NCBI RefSeq assembly: GCF_946478885.1
Contig: NZ_CAMLDX010000115.1
Coordinates: 1-9,458 of the forward strand
Source: an uncultured Bacillus sp.
GTDB lineage: Bacteria > Bacillota > Bacilli > Bacillales_B > DSM-18226
DNA length: 9,458 nt
Direction of reading: 5' to 3'
Shown in pieces: positions 1 through 6,415 of the stretch. The position numbers and the translations under genes were made by a program. Under the pieces are notes generated by a model. That model ran no database searches. It was not told where the DNA came from and saw only the letters and a list, made by a program, of their open reading frames with translations. Within the stretch, counting starts at the first letter, position 1, and every line of letters starts with the position of its first letter.

Positions 1-225
1 GCCAGTTTTAAGCGTCCTTTTTAGAAAAGGACGCTTAAATTTTTGCAGTATATTTCTCTGACACCTTCGTAACACCAACCAATGACCAGTCTTTGGAACC
101 AGGCCAATGAATTCCTCATGAAACATATCTTCATCAACATCTATCAATGGAACCGTAAATTCGTTTAGGAGTTCTTCTAAATACAGTGATCTATCATTCT
201 CCTCATATGCCTCCGTCACAGTTTT
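1..225 (-). pseudogene. Possible decayed minus-strand coding fragment (partial)
   Basis: The minus strand is open for 75 codons from an in-frame TGA (226-228) to the left edge. It has protein-like content, acidic and hydrophobic in alternation, with segments such as LYLEELLNEF, VPLIDVDEDMF and GLVPKTGHWLVLRR. The only early start candidate is a GTG at 219-217 with no recognisable ribosome binding site. The frame runs through the plus-strand terminator hairpin, which a functional gene would not normally do. The likeliest reading is a truncated or decayed gene fragment, but a chance open frame cannot be excluded. I do not recognise the family. Confidence 0.25.
7..44 (+). terminator. Rho-independent terminator of a gene upstream of the window
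   Basis: A perfect 15-bp inverted repeat (7-21 with 25-39, core AAGCGTCC/GGACGCTT) closes on a 3-base TAG loop and is followed by a run of five T at 40-44. This is the classic intrinsic terminator layout for plus-strand transcription. No T-run follows the stem on the minus strand, so it is not clearly bidirectional. The gene it ends must lie left of the window. Confidence 0.85.
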
Positions 226-277
226 TCAGATGCCGATGTATAGTGCAAATGACAGCAAATGGATAGGAGTGGTTAAA

Positions 278-1072
278 ATGAGAGGAAAATGTAAACATTG
301 CAAAGGAAAATTAGATGATATTTATCGAATTAATGGAGATGGTGATAGATTCTGCGATGATGACTGCTACGAAGAATATATGGCAGAACATGAAGATGCA
401 CCGGATGATAGCTGCCATCCATACATGGATGACTATGAGGATATTCGCTCTGAATATATTCGGTTTTTAGAGTGGGAAAGGTTTGATTTGGATGGGTTAT
501 ATCACAATATAGATGAAAATCGGTTGGATGAAGTGAAAAAACTGATTGATACGATAGACTCGATCCAATGGCAATATTGTTCGTATTACCATGCAAGAGG
601 CGATGACGGTATTTTTGCCTGGGAGATTTATCTGTTCTATTTAAAAATGGAAGAGTTGAAGGATAGGTTGCGGAAGTGGAAACCCATTCGGGAGTATGAA
701 TATCATATGACTATTAAACTTGATTCTGATGAAGATTTTATGAAAAACTGGTGGCAGCTTTCTAAATATTTGCGGTCACAACGATGGAATAAACTTTATC
801 GAATATTAAGAACCAGGGTATTTTCAGAAGAGGAAATGTTTTTCTCATTTAGTGACAAAGTAGATCTCGATGAAGCGATAGGCGAGATTCACAAAAGATT
901 TAAAGAAAACAACATTATCATTCATGTAGATGTAATCGATTATTGTGATGGAGGCTGCGGCACAATGAAGGTGCTGTCGGAAAAAGTACGCAAAAGGAAA
1001 AGAGGCTGGTTTTTTTGTAAAAATTGCAGAAAAAGAAAAGATCCGAAAGAACTGATAGTAGAGGATGAGTAG
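278..1072 (+). CDS. Uncharacterised protein with cysteine-pair (zinc-finger-like) motifs at both ends
   Basis: This 264-aa protein belongs to no family I can name. Near the N-terminus it has C5-x2-C8 and C26-x3-C30, a spacing like small treble-clef or MYM/TRASH-type zinc fingers. Near the C-terminus C223-x3-C227 and C247-x2-C250 could form a zinc ribbon, flanked by a strongly basic stretch (residues 237-254) that could contact nucleic acid. The middle is rich in D, E, W and Y and appears mainly helical. There is no signal peptide or membrane segment, so it is probably cytoplasmic. The ATG at 278 is preferred over one at 230 because AGGAG at 264-268 lies 9 bases before it and the first cysteine pair follows directly. 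A weak TATAGT at 239-244 could be a -10 box. It appears monocistronic. Zinc binding and nucleic-acid contact are inferences from residue spacing only. Confidence 0.8.
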   Translation: MRGKCKHCKGKLDDIYRINGDGDRFCDDDCYEEYMAEHEDAPDDSCHPYMDDYEDIRSEYIRFLEWERFDLDGLYHNIDENRLDEVKKLIDTIDSIQWQYCSYYHARGDDGIFAWEIYLFYLKMEELKDRLRKWKPIREYEYHMTIKLDSDEDFMKNWWQLSKYLRSQRWNKLYRILRTRVFSEEEMFFSFSDKVDLDEAIGEIHKRFKENNIIIHVDVIDYCDGGCGTMKVLSEKVRKRKRGWFFCKNCRKRKDPKELIVEDE

Positions 1073-1084
1073 AAAAAACAAAGG

Positions 1085-1195
1085 GTCGGTTCTTGCGTTT
1101 CCCTAAATACTCCCAATTGGAGTGCGTATGTGGAGTCTGGGATTTCAGGTGCTTATAGAGCACGTGAAGCTTTGCTTCACTCAGTGGTGGGATGA
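1085..1195 (+). mobile_element. Possible 3' remnant of an IS200/IS605-type tnpB gene
   Basis: Directly after the preceding gene, in the same frame, an open stretch without a start codon ends in TGA at 1193-1195. Its reading includes NTPNWSAYVESG, GAYRAREALLH and a final SVVG. This style resembles the extreme C-terminus of TnpB proteins encoded by IS200/IS605 elements, but that is from memory and unverified. Two adjacent hairpins (1149-1180) near the end fit such an element, whose right end is structured and overlaps the tnpB 3' end. No transposase core, left end or tnpA is present, so at most a scar remains. It could instead be ordinary intergenic sequence. Confidence 0.33.
1149..1180. repeat. 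Two abutting hairpins
   Basis: GTGCT (1149-1153) pairs with AGCAC (1159-1163). Immediately after it, GTGAAGC (1164-1170) pairs perfectly with GCTTCAC (1174-1180) across a TTT loop. No T-run follows, so this is not a standard intrinsic terminator. Tandem hairpins of this kind occur at ends of IS200/IS605 elements, which is the main alternative explanation. They could also protect or end the transcript of the gene at 278-1072. Confidence 0.55.
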
Positions 1196-1200
1196 GTTTG

Positions 1201-1238
1201 CAGGGGAAAGATATGGTGGTGTTTTCTTTTTTCCCCTG
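1201..1238. repeat. 9-bp inverted repeat with 20-base loop
   Basis: CAGGGGAAA (1201-1209) pairs exactly with TTTCCCCTG (1230-1238). It lies between the two convergent genes at 278-1072 and 1354-1920. Neither strand shows a T-run after the stem, so terminator function is doubtful. It may be a mobile-element relic or a weak convergent transcription barrier. Confidence 0.4.
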
Positions 1239-1353
1239 AAACGTTTATCAATATTATACAATGAAGGGGATTGAGAGAAATCAACTCGTTTGTGTGACAC
1301 TTTTTCATTTGTATGCAAATAAAGAAGCACTCACCATCCAATAAAGTGTCTGT

Positions 1354-1920
1354 TTATTCCCCATCCCAATGATAAATGAGCTGCACAACACCAGAGGAGA
1401 ACGTCCTCGTATGATACAATTTTAAATTCACTCTTTGTTTTATATCAATAAACAACGGTTTTCCTTCTCCTAATATAACGGGATGAACAGATAATCGTAA
1501 TTCATCAACAAGGCCTAAATGCATAAAAGTAGTAATCAGACTTGCCCCGCCATATAGCCAGATGTCTTTCCCAGGCTGATTCTTTAGTTTTATTACTTCT
1601 TTATAAATAGGTTCATTGATGAAATTTACTTGAGAATCAGTCCCTTTTTGTGTTTTGGAAAAGACATATTTCTTCTTACTATGAACTAACTCCCAAATTT
1701 CTCTTTCAGATTCATCAGCAGTTTCCGGCTTGAATTGTCCCCATAAATCGTAGCTTTTTCTTCCATATAATATTGTATCAATTTGGTTTAGGAAATTGGT
1801 AAACTCCATTTCAGCGTCCATGATGCACCAATCAACTTCGCCATTTTTCCCTTCAATAAAGCCGTCTAGTGTTACGGCCAAATCTAAAATAATTCTTCTC
1901 TGGTTTACGGTATTTACCAT
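1354..1920 (-). CDS. yyaP: Dihydrofolate-reductase-like (RibD C-terminal domain) protein, YyaP type
   Basis: This 188-aa protein is a single RibD C-terminal/DHFR-like domain, the NAD(P)H-binding fold shared by dihydrofolate reductase and the riboflavin-pathway reductase. Visible family motifs are TLDGFI (residues 17-22), LYGRKSY (51-57), KYVFSKT (84-90), IWLYGGASLI (120-129, the cofactor-binding glycine turn) and LRLSVHPVILGEGKPLF (141-157). Length and motif order match the Bacillus subtilis YyaP group, whose substrate is unknown. It is therefore a predicted cytoplasmic oxidoreductase, not an established folate or riboflavin enzyme. The ATG is supported by GGAGG at 1927-1931 (complement), 6 bases away. 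The gene stands alone, convergent with the gene to its left and divergent from the helicase cluster, so a link to that cluster is doubtful. The symbol is by family resemblance. Confidence 0.9.
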   Translation of the reverse strand: MVNTVNQRRIILDLAVTLDGFIEGKNGEVDWCIMDAEMEFTNFLNQIDTILYGRKSYDLWGQFKPETADESEREIWELVHSKKKYVFSKTQKGTDSQVNFINEPIYKEVIKLKNQPGKDIWLYGGASLITTFMHLGLVDELRLSVHPVILGEGKPLFIDIKQRVNLKLYHTRTFSSGVVQLIYHWDGE

Positions 1921-2037
1921 TGCTTGCCTCCATTTATCAATCAGATGTTGTTTATTCCCCAGCTACATGCTTTAACAGGATGCTTAACGCTTTTATTACT
2001 TTGGTAAATGAGCCGATTATTTCTGCTTCTTGTTTTG

Positions 2038-2065
2038 ATTATATCAAGAGTCGGATAGATATCAA
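2038..2065 (-). promoter_or_regulatory. Predicted sigma-A promoter of the yyaP-like gene
   Basis: On the minus strand a consensus TATAAT -10 box (2038-2043) carries an extended TGA element (2044-2046). A TTGATA -35 box (2060-2065) lies upstream with a 16-base spacer. A perfect TTGACA (2067-2072) lies further back, but 23 bases is too far for a normal spacer. Transcription would start near 2031, leaving a leader of roughly 110 bases before the ATG. No riboswitch-like fold was recognised in that leader. Confidence 0.6.
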
Positions 2066-2120
2066 TTGTCAACACTATCTTGAATCGGGCCTTATATTTA
2101 GGAAGCCGCCACAAATCAAT

Positions 2121-2150
2121 TTGCAAATTATGGTATTATAGAACTATAAC
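2121..2150 (+). promoter_or_regulatory. Predicted promoter of the helicase cluster, with a short palindrome
   Basis: Two overlapping -10 options exist. TGGTATTAT (2131-2139) is an extended -10 element without a good -35. TATAAC (2145-2150) has TTGCAA (2121-2126) as -35 with an 18-base spacer. The -10 region contains the inverted repeat TTATAG-aa-CTATAA (2136-2149), which might be an operator or simply AT-rich chance. This is the only promoter-like signal seen for the six-gene cluster, so it probably drives all of it. Confidence 0.45.
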
Positions 2151-2184
2151 AGTTTACAAAAGGAATTACTCTCTGATAACGAAA

Positions 2185-2190
2185 AGAGGG
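2185..2190 (+). promoter_or_regulatory. Ribosome binding site fixing the first helicase start
   Basis: AGAGGG lies 6 bases before the ATG at 2197. The same frame stays open back to an ATG at 2080, but that upstream segment runs through the predicted promoter and has no ribosome binding site, so 2197 is chosen as the start. Confidence 0.6.
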
Positions 2191-2196
2191 CTCACA

Positions 2197-5100
2197 ATGG
2201 TGAAGCAAGGAATTTACGAACAAATCATCAATGAGAAACTAAAGCATGAGCTAGCAAGCCTAGATTATTCATTCGATATTGGCAAAGAGCCACTAGACGT
2301 GGAGGAAGCGCGGAAGATGCTGTCCTCTTACATCTCAGCTGTAACAAGAAGAGCGCTGAATTTTGTCCGTGAAAATGAAAGTGATGACAAAGTGGCGCTG
2401 CTGCAGCAAATACAGACCTGCAATTCGATTATTTCGATATTAAGTCAGGAATTGCAGGAAGAAGAATTTGATTCTCTGAAAATAGCGGAAGAGGGAGAAG
2501 TACTAACTTACATATACTCGAAAATCAATTCGGTCAAAAGCATCGCGAAAGAAGAAGTCATTCGTCCCGTAACCCCAATGTCTGAAAGCTCTCTTTTCAC
2601 CGGTTCAAGCTTTGAACCAAACATGCTGGGGGAGCTGAAAAAAGAAATCCTTACAGCTGATACGATTGATATGCTCGTTTCTTTTATCAAATGGAGCGGA
2701 TTGCGCTGCATGATCGAGGAATTAGCTGCTTTCACAAATCACGGCGGCAAAATCAGGGTCATTACCACTTCTTATATGGAAGCAACTGACTATAAGGCGA
2801 TCGACGTATTAAGCAAACTCCCGAATACAGAAATCAAAATTTCATACGATGTGGAAAGAACCCGGCTTCATGCTAAGGCTTATTTATTCAAAAGAGATAC
2901 TGGATTCAGTACGGCCTACATCGGTTCATCCAATTTATCGAATCCGGCGTTAACCTCGGGCCTGGAATGGAATATCAAGGTGACGGAAAAGGATTCCTTT
3001 GATATTTTGAAAAAATTTGAAGCAACCTTTGAAAGCTATTGGAATGATCGCGAATTTTTAATCTTCGACCATGAAAAGGCTGAGGACCGAAACCGGCTAA
3101 AGTTCGCTTTATCGAAAAAAACACCTGAAGACGAAAGAGGATATAACTTCTTGTTTGATATTCAGCCTTATTATTATCAAAAAGAAATCCTAGAAAAGCT
3201 ACAGGTGGAAAGAGAAGTTTTTGGCCGGACAAAAAATTTATTAGTTGCGGCAACGGGTGTTGGAAAGACAGTTATCTCTGCATTTGATTATAAACGCTAC
3301 CACCAGCAGCATAAAGATTCTGCTAAGCTCTTATTTGTCGCGCATCGAGAAGAGATTCTGAAACAAAGCCTGGACACCTTCCGCGTCATTTTAAAGGATG
3401 CCAATTTTGGTGATATGCTTGTTGGCCAGAATCTGCCGGCATCACTGGAGTATTTATTTGTCAGTATCCAAAGCTTTAACAGCAAAAAATTGTATGATCA
3501 AATCACTTCCGATTTCTATGATTTTATCATCGTCGATGAATTCCATCATGCAGCAGCAGAATCTTATCAAAGGCTGCTAGCTCACTTCCAACCAGCTATC
3601 CTTGTCGGCTTGACGGCAACTCCTGAACGGATGGACGGCAAGGATATTTTAGATTATTTTGATGGAAAAATTGCATTGGAAATGAGATTAACTGAAGCAA
3701 TCAATCAAAAGCTGCTTAGTCCATTTCAATACTTTTGCGTCACCGATACAGTTGATTTGTCCAAGCTCAAATGGAGTCGTAGGGGCTATGATGCTAGAGA
3801 ACTAGAAAATGTCTATACGTCCAACTCAATTCGGACCAATCAGGTAATTAAGAGCATTTATAAATATGTCACGGACATCCAGCAAGTAAAGGGACTGGGA
3901 TTCTGCGTTTCCATTGAGCATGCCAAGTATATGGCTGATTATTTTAATAAAGCCGACATCCCTTCAGTGGCGCTGTATGGGAATGTTGAAGCAAAGGTGA
4001 GACGTGAAGCACAAGAAAAACTCGTTCGTGGAGAGCTAAGATTTATCTTTGTTGTGGACCTATATAATGAAGGGATCGATATTCCAGCAGTCAACACGAT
4101 TCTATTTTTACGCCCAACAGAAAGCTTAACCGTTTTCCTACAGCAGCTCGGGAGGGGCTTGCGCTTAGCAGATGGAAAAGAATGCTTAACGGTATTAGAC
4201 TTTGTGGGACAAGCACATAAGAGTTATAACTTCGAAGAAAAATTTCGTGCTCTGCTGGGAAAAACAAAGCATTCCGTCCGCCACTATGTGGAACATGGAT
4301 TTTTCAATCTACCGAAGGGCTCCTTTATCCAACTTGAGAAACTAGCCAAGGAATACATTCTCCGCAATATTAAAGGAGCAGCACATACGCGAGCCAATCT
4401 AGTAAATCAATTGAAATACTTTGTGCAAGATTCCGGGCAAAAATTAACCTTAAGTAATTTCTTATCCTATCATCATTTATCACTATACGATTTTTATGGT
4501 AAAAATGGAGACCGAACCTTAAGCCGAATGCTGATTGATGCAGGAGTCCTAGAGGATTTCCACAGTGAAGATGAAAAATGGTTTGCAAAAAGATTGCCTA
4601 GTCTATTTCATTTAAATTCACCAGCCCTGCTTCGTTTTCTTCTCTCCTATCTAAATGATGGAAAAGTACAGAGTGAAGAAGAGAAAATCATGTTGGCGGT
4701 GTTTTACTATTCCTTTTATCAGAATCATCCGGAAAAAGAAGGCTTTGCCTCGATTGATGAAGGGCTGAATAGAATATTATCAATCAATCCATTCCGCCAA
4801 GAAATCCTAGCCATTTTACAGTGGAATTATGAATCGCTAGAAACGATGGAATTGGACCATGATTTCAACTTCGTGTGTCCGCTGCGGGTGCATAGCAATT
4901 ACACAACAGCCCAGGTATTAGCAAGTCTTGATTATTTCAATGAATCCAGCAGCCCCACCTTTAGGGAAGGGGTGAAATATTTTAAGGATAAAAACCTGGA
5001 TATTTTCTTTATCACCTTAAATAAGTCAGAAAAGGATTTCTCACCCTCGACACTATATGATGACTATGCTATCAATGAAAGATTATTTCACTGGCAAACC

Positions 5101-5346
5101 CAAAGCCGGGTAGCAGAAAAAAGTGAAACGGCTCAGCGGTATATCCATCATCGGGAGAGAAATCACCAAATAGCTTTATTCGTGCGTGAATACAAGAAGG
5201 AAAATGGTTATACGGCTCCGTTTGTCTTTTTAGGGACAGCCGATCATGTGAGTCATTCTGGAAATAAGCCGATGAGTTTTGTATGGAGATTAAGGGAGGA
5301 AATGCCGGCTTATTTGGTGCCGCGGGCTAATAAGGGGATTATTTAA
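2197..5346 (+). CDS. HKD/PLD-like nuclease + superfamily II helicase with DUF3427 C-terminus
   Basis: This 1049-aa protein is a predicted DNA translocase/helicase fused to a phospholipase-D-like (HKD) nuclease domain. Residues 1-130 are a helical, charged N-terminal region. The HKD domain spans about 140-290, with H225-x-K227, GSSN 243-246 and E257; the aspartate usual 5 residues after the HKD lysine is absent. The SF2 core follows: Walker A ATGVGKT (352-358), motif Ia AHREEIL (382-388), DEFH (447-450), TAT (473-475), YNEGIDIP (623-630) and QLGRGLR with likely arginine fingers R653 and R656. The last 160 residues match DUF3427 (PLRVHSNYTT, LYDDYAINERLFHWQ, ALFVRE, FLGTADHVSH). One HKD motif per chain implies that dimerisation builds the active site. 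It heads a six-gene cluster and is paralogous to the protein at 6408-8846. A defence or DNA-repair role is inference. Confidence 0.93.
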   Translation: MVKQGIYEQIINEKLKHELASLDYSFDIGKEPLDVEEARKMLSSYISAVTRRALNFVRENESDDKVALLQQIQTCNSIISILSQELQEEEFDSLKIAEEGEVLTYIYSKINSVKSIAKEEVIRPVTPMSESSLFTGSSFEPNMLGELKKEILTADTIDMLVSFIKWSGLRCMIEELAAFTNHGGKIRVITTSYMEATDYKAIDVLSKLPNTEIKISYDVERTRLHAKAYLFKRDTGFSTAYIGSSNLSNPALTSGLEWNIKVTEKDSFDILKKFEATFESYWNDREFLIFDHEKAEDRNRLKFALSKKTPEDERGYNFLFDIQPYYYQKEILEKLQVEREVFGRTKNLLVAATGVGKTVISAFDYKRYHQQHKDSAKLLFVAHREEILKQSLDTFRVILKDANFGDMLVGQNLPASLEYLFVSIQSFNSKKLYDQITSDFYDFIIVDEFHHAAAESYQRLLAHFQPAILVGLTATPERMDGKDILDYFDGKIALEMRLTEAINQKLLSPFQYFCVTDTVDLSKLKWSRRGYDARELENVYTSNSIRTNQVIKSIYKYVTDIQQVKGLGFCVSIEHAKYMADYFNKADIPSVALYGNVEAKVRREAQEKLVRGELRFIFVVDLYNEGIDIPAVNTILFLRPTESLTVFLQQLGRGLRLADGKECLTVLDFVGQAHKSYNFEEKFRALLGKTKHSVRHYVEHGFFNLPKGSFIQLEKLAKEYILRNIKGAAHTRANLVNQLKYFVQDSGQKLTLSNFLSYHHLSLYDFYGKNGDRTLSRMLIDAGVLEDFHSEDEKWFAKRLPSLFHLNSPALLRFLLSYLNDGKVQSEEEKIMLAVFYYSFYQNHPEKEGFASIDEGLNRILSINPFRQEILAILQWNYESLETMELDHDFNFVCPLRVHSNYTTAQVLASLDYFNESSSPTFREGVKYFKDKNLDIFFITLNKSEKDFSPSTLYDDYAINERLFHWQTQSRVAEKSETAQRYIHHRERNHQIALFVREYKKENGYTAPFVFLGTADHVSHSGNKPMSFVWRLREEMPAYLVPRANKGII

Positions 5347-5418
5347 TGGCTGGTATATGTAGAAAGGAAGAAACAATCAATTCTAAAGCACTAACTTAAA
5401 TCAAGTAAGGGGAAAACA

Positions 5419-5850
5419 ATGACGAACAGCAGAAAACTAATAATAGATCCAAATTACAAGCCCTTTCCTGTAAATGAAGGTGATGAAATTTTTCGCAATG
5501 GATATTTTCATTTTAATATTTCAAAGATATTGGAGCTAATTCAAGCCGGAGAGCTTGTAGTAGAAACGGAGCGGATTGATGTTAAAAAATGGTTTGAGAA
5601 TCATTTCCAAAGACGTATTAATGAAGAACATCTACCAACAGTAGATATAACAAATTCGGTTGTTCAAGCAGAAATACGACCAGGTATGTACGAAATCATT
5701 GACGGAAATCATCGAATAGAAAAGGCCAGGCGTGAAGGTGTAGAATGGGTACCATCTTATAAACTGAAGGGAGAACAGCTAGTTCCATTCTTCAGAGATG
5801 CTGACCGTTATAATGCTTTTGTTAATTATTGGAATTCAAAATTAAGATAA
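5419..5850 (+). CDS. Small stand-alone ParB/Srx-fold-like protein
   Basis: The 143-aa product carries YEIIDGNHRIEKARREGV (residues 91-108). This resembles the nucleotide-binding signature of the ParB/sulfiredoxin superfamily, where a strand is followed by a D-G-x-H-R type turn and a helix. The segment before it (residues 45-90) could supply the preceding strands. There is no helix-turn-helix or C-terminal dimerisation domain as in chromosome-partitioning ParB, so a partitioning role is unlikely. Superfamily members act as CTPases, ATP-using enzymes or DNA nucleases; which applies here is unknown. The ATG follows AAGGGG (5407-5412) by 6 bases. It starts 72 bases after the first helicase with no terminator between, so it is probably co-transcribed. 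The family call rests on one motif and is moderate. Confidence 0.8.
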   Translation: MTNSRKLIIDPNYKPFPVNEGDEIFRNGYFHFNISKILELIQAGELVVETERIDVKKWFENHFQRRINEEHLPTVDITNSVVQAEIRPGMYEIIDGNHRIEKARREGVEWVPSYKLKGEQLVPFFRDADRYNAFVNYWNSKLR

Positions 5851-5897
5851 AATAGTAATTGAAGAATTAATAGAGTACTTTGGGGGCGGTTAATATA

Positions 5898-6110
5898 ATG
5901 CATGAACAACTGTTGGTATCATTAGCCAAAAGCACCGAGCACATTCAGACATTAAGCAGTAAAAGAGACAATTGGATTAAAGCTGTTGAGGACGGTATCC
6001 AAATTGAAACTGAAGCTTCAAGAAAAATACTCACTAATTTTTTAATGATAATATTAAAGAATAACGGGAATGAGGAGGTTGTCCTAAAGTGCCAATACAT
6101 AACAAACTAG
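5898..6110 (+). CDS. Small protein of unknown function (70 aa)
   Basis: I do not recognise this protein. It appears mostly helical, with an N-terminal amphipathic stretch (HEQLLVSLAKSTEHIQTL) and a later hydrophobic one (ILTNFLMIIL, residues 45-54) too short and isolated for a confident membrane segment. The ATG at 5898 is preferred because the G-rich GGGGGCGG (5882-5889) lies about 8 bases upstream; a TTG at 5880 in the same frame lacks such a site. Its last 22 bases overlap the NTP pyrophosphatase gene, and that gene's AGGAGG lies inside it. It may therefore serve partly to couple translation, or encode a small partner protein. The C-terminus has the constraints of an overlap. Confidence 0.6.
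   Translation: MHEQLLVSLAKSTEHIQTLSSKRDNWIKAVEDGIQIETEASRKILTNFLMIILKNNGNEEVVLKCQYITN
6073..6078 (+). promoter_or_regulatory. Ribosome binding site supporting a GTG start
   Basis: A perfect AGGAGG sits 10 bases before the GTG at 6089 and inside the upstream 70-aa reading frame. It supports the non-ATG start of the pyrophosphatase, as does the family-typical beginning of that protein (HNKLVRDKIP). Confidence 0.8.
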
Positions 6111-6415
6111 TCCGGGACAAAATACCACAAATAATAAAAAAATCAGGCAAAACACCGATTATCGAAACACTAGATCAAGAAAATTACATAACCGAACTCC
6201 GAAAAAAATCTAAAGAAGAACTGCAAGAATACTTATCCGCAAAAACAAATGAAGAAGCCATTGAGGAACTGGCGGACCTGCTCGAAATCATCCACTCTCT
6301 CGCTGAGATTCACGACTCATCTATTGATGAAGTCGAAAGGATTCGTGTAAAGAAAGCTGAGGAAAGAGGCGGTTTCAAGGATAAAGTATTCTTAATCGAG
6401 GTTCAAGATGACTAA
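6089..6415 (+). CDS. MazG-like all-alpha NTP pyrophosphatase (COG4997 type)
   Basis: The 108-aa protein matches the predicted house-cleaning NTP pyrophosphatase group, which hydrolyses (often non-canonical) nucleoside triphosphates to monophosphate and pyrophosphate. It opens with the typical NKLVRDKIPQII (residues 5-16). The metal-binding helices show E44-x-x-E47 and E60-x-x-D63, the ExxE...ExxD signature of the MazG superfamily. A conserved-looking KAEERGGF (89-96) follows. The length is normal for a single-domain member. The actual substrate cannot be read from sequence. The gene overlaps the upstream 70-aa frame by 22 bases and the downstream helicase by 8 bases (ATGACTAA), so expression is probably coupled to both. 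Placed between nuclease-helicases, it may remove damaged, modified or surplus nucleotides, which is inference. Confidence 0.9.
   Translation: MPIHNKLVRDKIPQIIKKSGKTPIIETLDQENYITELRKKSKEELQEYLSAKTNEEAIEELADLLEIIHSLAEIHDSSIDEVERIRVKKAEERGGFKDKVFLIEVQDD

Noticed and set aside
1296..1350. Terminator for the yyaP-like gene from GACACTTT/AAAGTGTC
   Set aside because: Only 8 bp with a 39-base loop and no T-run on the minus strand after the stem.
1941..2141. Short open frames on both strands in the divergent intergenic region
   Set aside because: They cover promoter elements of both neighbours, lack ribosome binding sites and show no recognisable protein features.
2141..2156. LexA/DinR-type SOS box in the helicase promoter
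   Set aside because: A GAAC half-site occurs, but no GTTC partner lies at the required 4-base spacing.
2080..2196. In-frame upstream extension of the first helicase by 39 codons
   Set aside because: It overlaps the predicted promoter and has no ribosome binding site, and its residues look unlike the family N-terminus. The ATG at 2197 with AGAGGG is better.
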